64,000 nucleotides of DNA from Burkholderiaceae bacterium. GTDB lineage: Bacteria; Pseudomonadota; Gammaproteobacteria; Burkholderiales; Burkholderiaceae_A. Positions 1 to 9,644 of the stretch are shown here, one piece after another. The position numbers were made by a program, and so were the translations under genes. Position 1 is the stretch's first letter, and every line of letters starts with the position of its first letter. Where the stretch lies: positions 124,001 to 188,000 of the forward strand of contig JAGYIP010000009.1 in assembly GCA_018402635.1 (NCBI GenBank), read 5' to 3'. The notes under the pieces were generated by a model that did no database searches, was not told the origin of the DNA, and was given only the letters and a program-made list of their open reading frames with translations.

Positions 1-2494
1 TCAGCATGGCCTGGGGTTGACGCTCGCCAATGACATCGAAGGTCTCGGTGCCATCAAGGCCAAGAACAACTCGATTCTCGCCGGGCTTGAACTCAAGCGG
101 CAGAACGCCCATACCGACGAGGTTGGTGCGGTGAATGCGTTCGAATCCTTCAGCCAGAATAACTTCAACCCCAGCAAGCCGAACGCCTTTGGCGGCCCAG
201 TCGCGAGAGGAGCCTTGTCCGTAGTCGGCGCCTGCCACAATAATTAAAGGCTGCTCGCGGCTCATGTAGGTTTCAATGGCCTCCCACATGCGCATGACCT
301 TACCTTCAGGCTCTACCCTGGCAAGCGAGCCTTGCCTGGGCTTTTCGCCTTCAAGAACCATTTCATTAATGAGTTTTGGGTTCGCAAAGGTTGCGCGCTG
401 GGCGGTGAGGTGATCACCCCGGTGCGTGGCGTAGGAATTGAAATCGTCTTCAGGAAGACCCATTTTTGCCAGGTACTCTCCCGCTGCACTATCAAGCAAG
501 ATGGCGTTCGATGGCGACAGATGATCGGTTGTGATGTTGTCCCCAAGAATGGCAAGCGGCCGCATACCGATAAGCCTTCGTGGCTTTGCCAGGGCACCCT
601 CCCAGTAAGGAGGGCGACGTATGTAGGTACTTTGTGCACGCCAGTCGTAGAGCGGTTTCACGGGCTCATTGGTCTTCTCGCGTGGCTTGAACATAAGGTC
701 GTAGACCTTGCGGAACTGTTCGGGCCGAACAAAGGCCTTCACCATGGAATCTATTTCTTCGTCCGAGGGCCATAGGTCTGCGAGCCGAATGGGCTGACCC
801 TGGGTATCAAGACCAAAGCTGTCTTTCTCAATGTCAAAGCGAATGGTTCCTGCTAGGGCATAAGCCACCACCAAGGGTGGCGAAGCCAGAAAGGCCTGCT
901 TGGCATAAGGATGAATGCGGCCATCGAAGTTACGGTTACCTGAAAGTACGGCTGTGGCATAAAGATCGCGTTCAATGACTTCCTTTTGAATGCTCGGGTC
1001 GAGGGCGCCACTCATGCCATTGCAGGTGGTGCAGGCAAAGCCAACCACACCAAAGCCAAGCTTCTCAAGTTCAGAAAGAAGACCCGCCTCTTCAAGGTAG
1101 AGAGCCACTGTCTGTGAGCCGGGCGCAAGCGAGGTCTTCACCCATGGCTGTCGTCTAAGGCCAAGCTGGTTTGCCTTGCGAGCGAGCAGGCCAGCGGCAA
1201 CCATATGCCTTGGGTTATTGGTGTTCGTGCAGCTGGTAATGGCCGCAATAATAACGGCGCCATCGGGCATGCTGGCTTGCGCAGGGGGTGTTCTATTGAT
1301 TTGCCCTGAGGCCAAGCCCGCTTGGTCTGCTGAGGGGCTTGCGCTGGCAATGCCCCGCTCTACGAGATCACGCGTGGCAAGCCGTCGATGAGGGTTGGAG
1401 GGGCCTGCCATATTGCGCACAACGCTTGATAAATCAAATGAAAGCCTGCGCTCGTAGACCACCTTGTTCAGGTCGTCTGCCCAGAGCCCCGTTGTCTTTG
1501 CGTAGTTTTCGACCAACTGAATCTGGCTCTCCTCGCGTCCGGTGAGTCGCAGGTAATCGAGGGTCTTTGAGTCGATGGCAAACATGGCGGCTGTTGCACC
1601 GTATTCAGGAGCCATATTGCTTATGGTTGCACGGTCACTTAGCGAGAGGCTTGCCGCGCCCTCTCCGAAAAACTCGAGGTAGGCCGAGACCACCTTGGAC
1701 TGGCGCAGAAACTCGGTAAGAGCAAGCACCATGTCGGTTGCCAGAATGCCAGGAGCTGCTTTTCCTGTGAGCTCAACACCTACGATGTCGGGCAGACGCA
1801 TGTAAGAGGCTCGGCCAAGCATGACGCTCTCGGCCTCAAGCCCGCCAACACCAATGGCAATCACGCCGAGTGCATCCACCATGGGTGTGTGGCTGTCGGT
1901 ACCCACCAGCGTGTCGGGGTAGGCTACGCCGTGTTCGACCTGAATGACGGGGGACATGCGCTCAAGGTTGATCTGGTGCAGAATGCCGTTGCCCGGCGGG
2001 ATGACATTAATGTTCTTGAAGGCCTTTCGCGTCCATTCAATAAAGTGAAAGCGGTCTTCGTTACGCCGCTCCTCAATGGCGCGATTCTTCTCGAAGGCCT
2101 CGGGATCAAAGCCCGCATGCTCCACCGCAAGCGAATGGTCGACAACGAGTTGGGTGGGTACCACTGGGTTGACAAGCGATGGGTCACCGCCTTGGGCCGC
2201 AATGGCGTCACGAAGCCCTGCCAGGTCGACAAGTGCGGTCTGGCCAAGAATGTCGTGACAGACCACCCGAGCGGGAAACCATGGAAAGTCGGTGTCGCGC
2301 CGTCGCTCAATAAGCTGCAAGAGGCTCTCACGAAGGGCCTCGGGTGGACAACGACGCACAAGGTTTTCAGCCAAGACCCGTGAGGTGTAAGGCAGGCTGT
2401 CGTAGCCTCCTGGGGTGATGGCCTCAACAGCCTCACGTGCATCGAAAAACTGCAGGCTTGTGCCTTGAAGCGGTTTACGGTGTGCTTGGTTCAT
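1..2494 (-). CDS. acnD: Fe/S-dependent 2-methylcitrate dehydratase AcnD (3' end outside window)
   Basis: Aconitase-superfamily enzyme that dehydrates 2-methylcitrate in the methylcitrate cycle of propionate breakdown. I translated the minus strand from the ATG at 2494: 831 codons stay open to the window edge. AcnD proteins are about 860 residues, so only some 30 C-terminal residues are missing. The [4Fe-4S] ligands are visible as SCTNT (near residue 421) and CTTCNGM (near residue 488). The swivel-domain stretch GADYGQGSSRDWAAKG and the AcnD-type HRGDHLTAQRATF segment are also present. It lies 3 bases after prpC in a prpB-prpC-acnD operon, which argues for AcnD rather than the citrate-cycle AcnA. 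AcnD usually works with PrpF, whose gene would be expected just beyond the left edge. Confidence 0.95.
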   Translation of the reverse strand, partial: MNQAHRKPLQGTSLQFFDAREAVEAITPGGYDSLPYTSRVLAENLVRRCPPEALRESLLQLIERRRDTDFPWFPARVVCHDILGQTALVDLAGLRDAIAAQGGDPSLVNPVVPTQLVVDHSLAVEHAGFDPEAFEKNRAIEERRNEDRFHFIEWTRKAFKNINVIPPGNGILHQINLERMSPVIQVEHGVAYPDTLVGTDSHTPMVDALGVIAIGVGGLEAESVMLGRASYMRLPDIVGVELTGKAAPGILATDMVLALTEFLRQSKVVSAYLEFFGEGAASLSLSDRATISNMAPEYGATAAMFAIDSKTLDYLRLTGREESQIQLVENYAKTTGLWADDLNKVVYERRLSFDLSSVVRNMAGPSNPHRRLATRDLVERGIASASPSADQAGLASGQINRTPPAQASMPDGAVIIAAITSCTNTNNPRHMVAAGLLARKANQLGLRRQPWVKTSLAPGSQTVALYLEEAGLLSELEKLGFGVVGFACTTCNGMSGALDPSIQKEVIERDLYATAVLSGNRNFDGRIHPYAKQAFLASPPLVVAYALAGTIRFDIEKDSFGLDTQGQPIRLADLWPSDEEIDSMVKAFVRPEQFRKVYDLMFKPREKTNEPVKPLYDWRAQSTYIRRPPYWEGALAKPRRLIGMRPLAILGDNITTDHLSPSNAILLDSAAGEYLAKMGLPEDDFNSYATHRGDHLTAQRATFANPKLINEMVLEGEKPRQGSLARVEPEGKVMRMWEAIETYMSREQPLIIVAGADYGQGSSRDWAAKGVRLAGVEVILAEGFERIHRTNLVGMGVLPLEFKPGENRVVLGLDGTETFDVIGERQPQAML

Positions 2495-2497
2495 GGC

Positions 2498-3661
2498 TTA
2501 TTGACGATCCTGAAGTTTTACAAAAGCGCGGTCTTCGGGGCCGGTGTAGTTGGCACTTGGCCGAATAATTTTCCCGTCGATGCGTTGCTCAATAATGTGA
2601 GCACTCCATCCACTGGTTCGTGAGATAACAAAAATGGGGGTGAACAGGGCGGTTGGAATGCGCATCCTGTGGTAGCTAACCGCACTGAACCAGTCAAGGT
2701 TGGGGAACATTTTTTTAATATCCCACATCACCGATTCAAGACGTTCGGCAATCGAAAACATCTTCATGTCCTTCGCAGAGGCCGAGAGCGATCGAGCAAC
2801 TTCTTTAATAACCTTATTGCGGGGGTCGCTCACGGTGTAGACCGGGTGCCCAAAGCCAATAACAACCTCTTTGTTTTCAATCCGTCGGCGAATATCAGCC
2901 TCGGCCTGCTCGGTGCTGTCGTAACGCTTCTGAACCTCAAAGGCCATCTCGTTTGCACCACCATGCTTCGGCCCCCGAAGCGCGCCAATCGCGCCTGCGA
3001 TTGCCGAGTGAAAGTCGGCGCCTGTGCCTGCAATAACTCGGGCCGCAAAGGTGGATGCATTGAACTCATGCTCGGCGTAAAGGTTAAGCGAGACATGCAT
3101 GGCCTTGACCCATTCTTGCGGCGGGCTCTGCCCATGAAGGAGGTGGAGAAAATGGCCGCCGATGGAGTCGTCATCGGTTTCGACGTCGATGCATTTGCCG
3201 TTATGGCTGTAGTGGTACCAATAAAGCAGCATGCTGCCGAGGCTTGCCATAAGCCGGTCTGCAATGTCACGTGCACCGGGCGCGTTGTGATCGTCTTTCT
3301 CGGGAAGGCTGCAGCCTAGTGCTGAGACCCCTGTTCGCATAACATCCATCGGGTGGGAGGAGGCTGGAAGCGCCTCAAGCACCGACTTGACCGACTCGGG
3401 GATACCACGCAGGGCCTTAAGCTTTGCCTTGTAGCCGGTAAGCTCGGCCTGAGTGGGCAGCTTGCCATGGACGAGCAAATAGGCCACCTCTTCAAACTCG
3501 CAAGCATCGGCAAGGTCGAGAATGTCGTAACCTCGGTAGGCCAGGTCGTTTCCCGTGCGGCCAACCGTGCACAAGGCGGTATTGCCGGCTTCAATGCCCG
3601 AGAGGGCCACCGATTTCTTGGGCTTGGGCTTTGTGATGCTTTCAACAACATTGGAGGTCAT
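2498..3661 (-). CDS. prpC: 2-methylcitrate synthase PrpC
   Basis: Condenses propionyl-CoA with oxaloacetate to 2-methylcitrate. The 387-residue length fits type II citrate-synthase-fold PrpC. The catalytic set is visible: His in GPKHGGANE, His in [14 protein letters not shown] and Asp in NLDWFSA. The last two segments, together with position between prpB and acnD, favour methylcitrate synthase over GltA. Starts at an ATG preceded by a GAAAGGAG ribosome-binding site. The gap to acnD is 3 bases, so the two are probably co-translated. Confidence 0.96.
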   Translation of the reverse strand: MTSNVVESITKPKPKKSVALSGIEAGNTALCTVGRTGNDLAYRGYDILDLADACEFEEVAYLLVHGKLPTQAELTGYKAKLKALRGIPESVKSVLEALPASSHPMDVMRTGVSALGCSLPEKDDHNAPGARDIADRLMASLGSMLLYWYHYSHNGKCIDVETDDDSIGGHFLHLLHGQSPPQEWVKAMHVSLNLYAEHEFNASTFAARVIAGTGADFHSAIAGAIGALRGPKHGGANEMAFEVQKRYDSTEQAEADIRRRIENKEVVIGFGHPVYTVSDPRNKVIKEVARSLSASAKDMKMFSIAERLESVMWDIKKMFPNLDWFSAVSYHRMRIPTALFTPIFVISRTSGWSAHIIEQRIDGKIIRPSANYTGPEDRAFVKLQDRQ

Positions 3662-3714
3662 GGCGTCGGGCTCCTTTCATTTTTAGATGGGGTTTCCAGG
3701 GTGCTTGTCGCCTT

Positions 3715-4605
3715 CTAAGCCTGTTGCTTAAAGAGGGCGTTAAGCCTGTTTTCGTAGTCCCAGTAATTAATGGAGTCGTAGAGCTCTTTTCGTGTCTGCA
3801 TAAGGTCAACAACGCTCTGCTGAGTTCCTTCTTTGCGAACGGCGTTGTAGACGACTTCAGCGGCCTTGTTCATGGCACGAAAGGCCGACAAGGGGTAGAG
3901 AACCATGGCAACGTCGGCTGTTCGAAGCTCATCGACGGTGTAGAGGGGCGTGTCACCGAACTCCGTAATGTTGGCAAGCACGGGCACCTTCACCGCAGCC
4001 GCGAACTCTTTGTACATCGAGAGCTCTGTCATGGCCTCCGGGAAGATTGCATCGGCACCGGCCTCTACACAACGACAGGCGCGGTCAATGGCAGCCTGTA
4101 GTCCTTCGACTGCCAGGGCATCGGTTCGCGCCATAATTAGAAATTCAGGGTCTTGCCTTGCATCAACAGAGGCCTTCACGCGGTCAGCCATTTCTTGGGA
4201 GGACACAATGGCCTTACCAGGACGGTGGCCGCAGCGCTTTGCACCCACCTGGTCTTCAATGTGAATGCCCGCTGCACCAGCCTTCACCAGGGAGCGCACC
4301 GTGCGGCTGATATTAAAGGCCGATGCGCCAAAGCCGGTGTCGACATCAACCAGTAGGGGCAGGTCGCAGACATCGGTGATCCGTCGAACATCAATAAGAA
4401 CATCTTCAAGCCCGCTAATGCCGAGGTCGGGAAGGCCCAGTGAGCCTGCTGCGACACCACCACCCGAGAGGTAGATGGCCCGAAAGCCTGCGCGCTTTGC
4501 AAGCAGCGCATGGTTGGCGTTGATGGCACCAATAATTTGCAAAGGCTGCTCATCTTGAAGAGCTTGGCGCAGGCGCCCGCCCGCGGAGTTCTGCTTGTCT
4601 GACAT
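3715..4605 (-). CDS. prpB: 2-methylisocitrate lyase PrpB
   Basis: Cleaves 2-methylisocitrate to pyruvate and succinate, the last step of the methylcitrate cycle. 296 residues, the usual PrpB length. The isocitrate-lyase-superfamily signature KRCGH is at residues 123-127, and the metal-binding VDVDTGFG segment is near residue 87. It is the first gene of prpB-prpC-acnD. The 112 bases upstream carry an AT-rich stretch that could hold the promoter. The usual regulator gene prpR is not in this window. Confidence 0.96.
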   Translation of the reverse strand: MSDKQNSAGGRLRQALQDEQPLQIIGAINANHALLAKRAGFRAIYLSGGGVAAGSLGLPDLGISGLEDVLIDVRRITDVCDLPLLVDVDTGFGASAFNISRTVRSLVKAGAAGIHIEDQVGAKRCGHRPGKAIVSSQEMADRVKASVDARQDPEFLIMARTDALAVEGLQAAIDRACRCVEAGADAIFPEAMTELSMYKEFAAAVKVPVLANITEFGDTPLYTVDELRTADVAMVLYPLSAFRAMNKAAEVVYNAVRKEGTQQSVVDLMQTRKELYDSINYWDYENRLNALFKQQA

Positions 4606-4717
4606 GTCCGACCCTTTACGTAAGTTATCGCCCCCTAGGGAGCCATATTTTAATTTTTCTTGGCACTACTTTAAGACAGTACTGGCTTTCTGAAAATTCC
4701 GCAGGTCTGTTGTTGGT

Positions 4718-5149
4718 TTAGCCGGCTCGTCGTTGCAGGCATTCCAGGTAGGCCTGGACATCGGGAGGCGCAGACTGCCTCTGGGCGTTATAAAGCATCT
4801 CGCCAAGGCATTGCATTGCATGATGCATGGCCTCGTGCATGTCAGCCGCCTGCTCAATAAGCCTGTTCAAAGCGTCGCGAACACCAGGGGGCTGGTCAAT
4901 GGACATCTGCTCTTGCAGGGCGAGGTGCATCGATAAATGAAGAAAGGGGTTCGTCTGCCCATCTTCAACAGTGAAGTCTTTGGTCATTGCCTTGTCTTCA
5001 TCTGCAAAAAGGCCGTGGTACTCGGGGTGCAGCAGCATCCATTCTTGGGCCATAAGCTCCATAGGGCTCATGGGTGCCTGGTCTTGCGTCTTTCGCCAGA
5101 CATCTAGAAAAAATCGACGCACCTGGTCGCGACTGGGATCAAACAGCAT
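4718..5149 (-). CDS. DUF1841 family protein
   Basis: 143-residue protein of unknown function. The DUF1841 family, common in betaproteobacteria, starts with a segment like (L)FDPSRDQVRRFF, so I place the start at the ATG at 5149 rather than further upstream, where an extension would read through nth in another frame. AGGA lies 7 bases before this ATG. The body holds ELMAQEWMLLHPEYH and the His-rich NPFLHLSMHLALQEQ, both typical of the family. It overlaps the end of nth by 11 bases, suggesting co-transcription with the repair gene. No catalytic role can be assigned from sequence. Confidence 0.85.
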   Translation of the reverse strand: MLFDPSRDQVRRFFLDVWRKTQDQAPMSPMELMAQEWMLLHPEYHGLFADEDKAMTKDFTVEDGQTNPFLHLSMHLALQEQMSIDQPPGVRDALNRLIEQAADMHEAMHHAMQCLGEMLYNAQRQSAPPDVQAYLECLQRRAG

Positions 5150-5795
5150 GAAGAGGTCCTGCCAGAGGCGTTTTCGGCTTAAAGTCGCAGAGGTCGTCCA
5201 GGGCGCATTGAAAGCATTGCGGCCGTCTTGCCTTGCAGACATAGCGCCCATGCAGAATAAGCCAGTGGTGCGCATTGCGCCGAAACTCTAAAGGCACATT
5301 CTTAAGAAGACGTTTCTCAACCTCTAAAACGGTCTTCCCCTTGGCCAGTCCTGTGCGGTTTGAGACCCGAAAAATATGCGTGTCCACGGCAATCGTTTCC
5401 CAGCCAAAGGCGGTGTTGAGCACCACATTTGCAGTCTTGCGCCCGACACCGGGCAGGCTTTCGAGCGCCTCACGATCTTCAGGCACCTGGCTGTCGTACT
5501 GGTCGATGAGGATTTGACAGGTCTGTCTTAGATGACGCGCCTTCGTCTGATAAAGCCCAATGGTACGTATGCAGGCAATCAGCTGCTTCTCTCCAAGGCC
5601 TAAGATAGCCTTGGGGGTGTTGGCCAAGGCAAAGAGTCTGGAGGTTGCGGCGTTCACAGAGACATCGGTGGCCTGCGCCGAAAGCAGCACGGCCGTTAGC
5701 AGTTCAAAGGGCGACGAAAAGTGGAGCTCGGTGGTGGGGTTGGGGTTGGCCTGGGCAAGCCGCTCGAACATCTGTTGCCGCGTTACCGGGTTCAT
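5139..5795 (-). CDS. nth: endonuclease III
   Basis: DNA glycosylase/AP lyase that removes oxidised pyrimidines in base excision repair. 218 residues. The helix-hairpin-helix LPGVGRKTA holds the catalytic Lys120, and Asp138 sits in VDTHIFRV. The C-terminal [4Fe-4S] cluster has Cys187, Cys194, Cys197 and Cys203 (C-X6-C-X2-C-X5-C). It overlaps the rnfB stop by 4 bases. The rnfB-nth pairing is a recurring arrangement in betaproteobacteria. Confidence 0.97.
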   Translation of the reverse strand: MNPVTRQQMFERLAQANPNPTTELHFSSPFELLTAVLLSAQATDVSVNAATSRLFALANTPKAILGLGEKQLIACIRTIGLYQTKARHLRQTCQILIDQYDSQVPEDREALESLPGVGRKTANVVLNTAFGWETIAVDTHIFRVSNRTGLAKGKTVLEVEKRLLKNVPLEFRRNAHHWLILHGRYVCKARRPQCFQCALDDLCDFKPKTPLAGPLHAV

Positions 5796-6415
5796 CTGGG
5801 CTTCAGCTTCGAAGGGGCAGTCTGTTGACGGGCTTTTGCACGCGCAAGTGCGGTCTTCAGCAGGCTTTCTTTATCGACGGGTGGTTGTTGTCGCAGCTTT
5901 AAGCCCGGTCTCTGGGAGGCCTGCTGCAGGCGCTGTTCACGTCGTTCGAAATGCCCTCGTGCCTGCGCTGCCTTGTTGTCTGTCCAGGGTAGTTGGGATT
6001 CAGGCGGAACCATCTGGATACAGTCCACTGGGCAGCTCGGAAGACAGAGTTCGCAGCCCGTGCAGTCGTCTTCAATGACAGCGTGCATAAATTTAAAAGC
6101 GCCTGTGATGGCATCGACTGGGCAGGCCTCTAGGCAGAGTGCGCAACCGATGCAGCGTTGAGCATCAATGACCGCAAGCTGCAACGGACCCTCGGTCCCG
6201 CATGATTCATCAAGTGCCAGTGAGGGCCGGCCGGTTAACTGGGCAAGCTTTTCGATGCCGCTACGACCTCCGGGTGGACACCGATTAATGGCCTCGTTCT
6301 CTAAGGCGATGGCCTGGGCGTAGGGCAGGCAGGCCTTATAACCACAGCGCTGGCACTGGGTCTGTGGTAGCAGCTTGTTTATAGACTCAATTAGGCTTTG
6401 TTTCGCTACCGACAT
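5792..6415 (-). CDS. rnfB: RnfB-type ferredoxin (electron transport complex subunit B)
   Basis: 207-residue iron-sulfur protein. The N-terminal 4Fe-4S region has QCQRCGYKACLPYA. Two ferredoxin motifs follow: CIGCALCLEACPVDA and CTGCELCLPSCPVDC. The long basic C-terminal tail has no recognisable fold. The start at ATG 6415 (MSVAKQSL) is chosen because it begins just before the first cluster motif. It overlaps the end of phaZ by 29 bases. Unlike full-length RnfB there is no N-terminal membrane helix, and no rnfACDGE genes are nearby. It therefore probably acts as a soluble electron carrier, possibly for the Fe-S cluster of endonuclease III; that link is inference from gene pairing. Confidence 0.85.
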   Translation of the reverse strand: MSVAKQSLIESINKLLPQTQCQRCGYKACLPYAQAIALENEAINRCPPGGRSGIEKLAQLTGRPSLALDESCGTEGPLQLAVIDAQRCIGCALCLEACPVDAITGAFKFMHAVIEDDCTGCELCLPSCPVDCIQMVPPESQLPWTDNKAAQARGHFERREQRLQQASQRPGLKLRQQPPVDKESLLKTALARAKARQQTAPSKLKPR

Positions 6416-7664
6416 GCTTTTTAATGAACTGGGTGATGCGTGGCGCCACAACACTACGCCATCGGCGGCCACTAAAAATACCGTAGTGACCCGCACCGGG
6501 AACCTCAAAGTCTTGTCGCTTTGACTCAGCAATACTGGAGCAAAGCTTGTGAGCCGCTCGGGTCTGGCCCGGTCCTGAAATATCGTCGAGTTCACCTTCA
6601 ATGGTGAATAGGGCGGTCTTTTTAATATCCTGAGGGCGCACAGGCTGGCCACCAACCTCCCATTGTCCGAGGGGCAGGGCATGCTCTTGAAAAATGATTC
6701 GGATGGTATCGAGGTAGAACTCGCCAGCCAGGTCGAGCACAGCGTTGTATTCGTCGTAAAAACGACGGTGTGCCTCGGCACCCGGGTCATCACCGGCCAT
6801 AAGATGCTGGAAATAATCGTAGTGCGAGCTTGCATGACGCCCTGGGTTCATGGCGACAAAACCTGCGTACTGGAGAAACCCTGGATAAACGCGGCGAAGG
6901 TAACCCGGATAGCGCTGCGGGACCGAATAGATCATGTTGCGTTCAAACCAGCTCATCAGGTGGTCTTTGGCCAGGTCATTCACCGAGGTTGGACCTTCCC
7001 GGGTATCGATGGGCCCACCCATCATAACCATGGCCTTAGGCTGGCATGGGTCGCCCTGGCTTGCTAGCAATGAGACGGCACCAAGAACGGGTACCGTGGG
7101 CTGGCAGACAGAGATGACGGCAGTCTGAGGCCCCAAGAACCTTAAGAAGTCTTGAATATAGAAAACATAGTCGTCCAGGTGAAAGGGGCCCTCAACGAGA
7201 GGCACCATGCGCGCGTCGACCCAGTCGGTAATGTAGACGTCGTGCTCGGAAAGCAGCGCAATGACCGTGTCGCGCAGCAGGGTGGCATGGTGCCCGGACA
7301 TGGGGGCAACCAATAAGACCTGCGGTCCTGGCTCTGCCATGGGCACTAACTTGCTGCCTGCCTTTTCGGTTTTCTCAAGATACTTGCGAAACCGCAACAG
7401 TTGGCAGAAGGGCTTTGACTCAAGCTGCTCAACCTCCACATGCGCCTGCCCCGAGGGCGTGTCGACCGAGTCGATCTCCCAGGCCGGTTTTTCGTAGGTC
7501 TTGCCAATGCGGTGGGTGAGATCGAGTGCTGAAGCCATTCGCCGCGACATGGGCGTGTAGCTAAGCGGGCTGTAGGGGTTGGTGTAGAGCTGTGAGGCGA
7601 CCTCGGCCCAACCGGAAATTGGCCCTAAGAAGGCGCGTTGAAGTTCATGAAGCTGATAAAGCAC
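6387..7664 (-). CDS. phaZ: intracellular polyhydroxybutyrate depolymerase
   Basis: Mobilises stored PHB granules. 425 residues, alpha/beta-hydrolase type, matching the Ralstonia PhaZa1 class in which the nucleophile is Cys rather than Ser. The nucleophile elbow VISVCQPTVPV places Cys187, Asp360/361 lies in GELDDISG, and His393 lies in GAGHYGIFSG. The N-terminal LYQLHELQRAFLGP is also typical of the class. No signal peptide, consistent with cytoplasmic action. Its presence implies that the organism makes PHB, although no phaC gene is in the window. Confidence 0.93.
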   Translation of the reverse strand: MLYQLHELQRAFLGPISGWAEVASQLYTNPYSPLSYTPMSRRMASALDLTHRIGKTYEKPAWEIDSVDTPSGQAHVEVEQLESKPFCQLLRFRKYLEKTEKAGSKLVPMAEPGPQVLLVAPMSGHHATLLRDTVIALLSEHDVYITDWVDARMVPLVEGPFHLDDYVFYIQDFLRFLGPQTAVISVCQPTVPVLGAVSLLASQGDPCQPKAMVMMGGPIDTREGPTSVNDLAKDHLMSWFERNMIYSVPQRYPGYLRRVYPGFLQYAGFVAMNPGRHASSHYDYFQHLMAGDDPGAEAHRRFYDEYNAVLDLAGEFYLDTIRIIFQEHALPLGQWEVGGQPVRPQDIKKTALFTIEGELDDISGPGQTRAAHKLCSSIAESKRQDFEVPGAGHYGIFSGRRWRSVVAPRITQFIKKHVGSETKPN

Positions 7665-7708
7665 GTGACTCCCTTTATAGTTTTCTTGACCTTAATGGAT
7701 CAGGTCAC

Positions 7709-8485
7709 CTACCAGTAGTTCTCGGTGGCGATCTCGCCAGGCCGGCTTGATCGCGCGGAGACAAATCCTCGATCTTTAAGTGCGGTACGCGTTTCTTGCA
7801 CCATCTCTGGATTGCCACAGAGCATGAACTTAGAGCGCTCTTTTGACAAGGGGGTACTGCTTTTTTGTTCAATCTCCCCTGTTTGAATAAGCTGCGGGAT
7901 CCTCGCGTTGAGGTAGCTGCTTGGTTCGCGGGTAATGGTGGGTAGGTAGACGAGCTTGTGGGCGCTTTCTTTGAAAAGTTCGTCCTCAGCCAGACCCTCA
8001 ATTTGTTCACGATAGGCCAGCTCCTTTTGAAAGCGCACGCTGTGGACAAGAACAATGCGATCGAAGGTGTCCCAGGTGAGGGGATCGGCAAGAAGCGACA
8101 AAAAGGGGGCAAGGCCGGTTCCCGATGCCAATAAGAAGAGATCTCCCTGCAAGGCAAAGCGCTCAAGCGTAAGAAACCCGTGGTTCTGACGCTCCATAAA
8201 GACTGTGCTGCCAGGCTGAAGATCTTTGAGCCGGCTGGTGAAGGCGCCGTTAGGAACGACAATGGAGTAGTACTCAAGAAAGTCGTCGTAGGGCCCTGAG
8301 ACGATGGAATAGGCTCGCCAGATGGAAGGCGGTAGATCTTCAGCCTCAGGAAGGCCGAGCCTTGCAAACTGACCCGCTTGAAACCGAAACCAGCTGGGAC
8401 GCTCGGTACGGAAGGAAAAAAGGTGGTCGGCCCAGCGCCAGACTTTAGTAACTTTAACAGCGCTGTATTTGTCTTTATCGCTCAA
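7709..8485 (-). CDS. fpr: ferredoxin--NADP+ reductase
   Basis: FAD enzyme that moves electrons between NADPH and ferredoxin or flavodoxin. 258 residues. The FAD site [12 protein letters not shown] is near residue 78, the NADP-binding [13 protein letters not shown] near residue 118, and MLCGNPEM near residue 222. It ends ENYW, a C-terminal aromatic as in bacterial Fpr. It overlaps fdxA by 11 bases, so reductase and ferredoxin are probably co-translated partners. Confidence 0.93.
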   Translation of the reverse strand: MSDKDKYSAVKVTKVWRWADHLFSFRTERPSWFRFQAGQFARLGLPEAEDLPPSIWRAYSIVSGPYDDFLEYYSIVVPNGAFTSRLKDLQPGSTVFMERQNHGFLTLERFALQGDLFLLASGTGLAPFLSLLADPLTWDTFDRIVLVHSVRFQKELAYREQIEGLAEDELFKESAHKLVYLPTITREPSSYLNARIPQLIQTGEIEQKSSTPLSKERSKFMLCGNPEMVQETRTALKDRGFVSARSSRPGEIATENYW

Positions 8486-8798
8486 GAAACTGACGCTTCT
8501 CTTTCACCTCGGCCCATTCGTCAGCGTCCTCGGGATGGGGCTCGAGCCGGGTAATGCTTGGCCACAACAATGAGAGCTCCGCATTGAGGGCGGTAAAGGC
8601 CTTTTGGTCGTCGGGCACATCTTCTTCAGCAAAAATGGCGTTCACGGGACACTCGGGAATGCAGACAGCACAGTCGATGCACTCGTCGGGGTCGATGACA
8701 AGAAAATTGGGCCCCTTACGGAAACAGTCAACGGGGCAGACATCGACACAGTCGGTGTAACGGCATCGAATACAGGACTCGGTAACAACGTGGGTCAT
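8475..8798 (-). CDS. fdxA: seven-iron ferredoxin FdxA
   Basis: 107-residue ferredoxin. The first half holds [17 protein letters not shown] and [15 protein letters not shown], the pattern of a [3Fe-4S]/[4Fe-4S] seven-iron ferredoxin. The C-terminal extension (about 55 residues, ending [11 protein letters not shown]) is usual for FdxA. First gene of the fdxA-fpr pair, reading away from the divergent promoter region at 8799-8969. Confidence 0.94.
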   Translation of the reverse strand: MTHVVTESCIRCRYTDCVDVCPVDCFRKGPNFLVIDPDECIDCAVCIPECPVNAIFAEEDVPDDQKAFTALNAELSLLWPSITRLEPHPEDADEWAEVKEKRQFLER

Positions 8799-8969
8799 GG
8801 TAGTAGGCGATAAAAAGGGTGTGTGGAGACGAACTCGGACATTAGAAAAATTACAAAATTCATGACACTATGAAAAAAGTGTAACGCCAAATGGCGTGTG
8901 TTTTTTTAGATCCCTAAAGAGTCAAAGTGATTCAGCAGTGGCTTTCCCGATGTAAACCCGGTCTAGGTC
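8799..8969. promoter_or_regulatory. divergent intergenic region with a hairpin and T-run
   Basis: 171 bases between divergent fdxA and the LUD-domain gene. It is AT-rich at 8845-8880. A hairpin, ACGCC (8884-8888) and GGCGT (8893-8897) with loop AAAT, is followed by seven T at 8901-8907 on the plus strand. A run of six A sits on the other side. This looks like an intrinsic terminator, oddly placed in a shared 5' region. I could not define -35/-10 boxes with confidence. Confidence 0.4.
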
Positions 8970-9644
8970 ATGGACAATTACAAGAGTCGAGAGAAAATCC
9001 TTTCCCGTATTCGTGCCTCCCAAGGGCACACCAGTGGTAGCCGTCAGCGAGAAGTCGGGGCGGCGCAGGCCTATCTGGCCTATCACCCCGTTGGCCCACA
9101 ACCGGTGGTCGATGGCGATCTGGCGGCCCGGTTTGAGGCTCAGTCACGACGGCTCTCGGCATCAGTGGCACGGCTCGACTCCATTGCCTCAGTGCCTTCG
9201 GAGGTGGCCCGGTACCTTCGGTCTGAGGGCCTTGCCTCCCGCGCAATCTGTTGGGACGAGTTTCAGGGCCTGAGCTGGAAAGCCCAGGGGCTCGACGTCG
9301 AGGCCCGGCCCCCCGTACGGGATGAGCCTGAGCCCGATCTAGTGGGTATTACCGGTTGCTTTGCGGCAATTGCCGAGACGGGCACTCTGGCCATGGTCTC
9401 TGGTGCCTCAACCCCCGCATCCATGACCCTACTGCCCGAAACCCATATTGCGCTCGTTCCTGCCTCCCGCATCGTTCCCTACATGGAGACCGTTTTTGGA
9501 ATGCTGCGCAAAGAACTCGATCGCCTACCCCGGGCGTTGAACTTTATTTCAGGCCCTTCAAGAACGGCTGATATCGAGCAGACGCTTGTCCTCGGAGCCC
9601 ACGGGCCTTACAGGGTGCACATTATTATTTTGGAGAGCGACTAA
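8970..9644 (+). CDS. LUD-domain protein (LutC/YkgG family)
   Basis: 224-residue protein. The C-terminal half has LUD-family features: DLVGITGCFAAIAETGTL, then the PETHIALVPASRIVPYMETVF stretch and SGPSRTADIEQTLVLGAHGP (the SGPSxTADIE motif). LutC is one subunit of the lactate-oxidising LutABC complex, but lutA and lutB are absent here. The gene instead overlaps by one base (TAATG) with a D-2-hydroxyacid dehydrogenase. It may take part in hydroxyacid oxidation, but its partner subunits must be elsewhere. The start is ATG 8970 with no strong ribosome-binding site. Confidence 0.85.
   Translation: MDNYKSREKILSRIRASQGHTSGSRQREVGAAQAYLAYHPVGPQPVVDGDLAARFEAQSRRLSASVARLDSIASVPSEVARYLRSEGLASRAICWDEFQGLSWKAQGLDVEARPPVRDEPEPDLVGITGCFAAIAETGTLAMVSGASTPASMTLLPETHIALVPASRIVPYMETVFGMLRKELDRLPRALNFISGPSRTADIEQTLVLGAHGPYRVHIIILESD

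Noticed and set aside
2669-3319. 216-codon open frame on the plus strand
   Set aside because: It is antisense to prpC, whose catalytic motifs are intact; the plus-strand product has no recognisable domain and no ribosome-binding site.
6416-6835. N-terminal extension of rnfB by 140 codons
   Set aside because: It is out-of-frame reading of phaZ; no RnfB-like membrane helix or cluster motif is in it.
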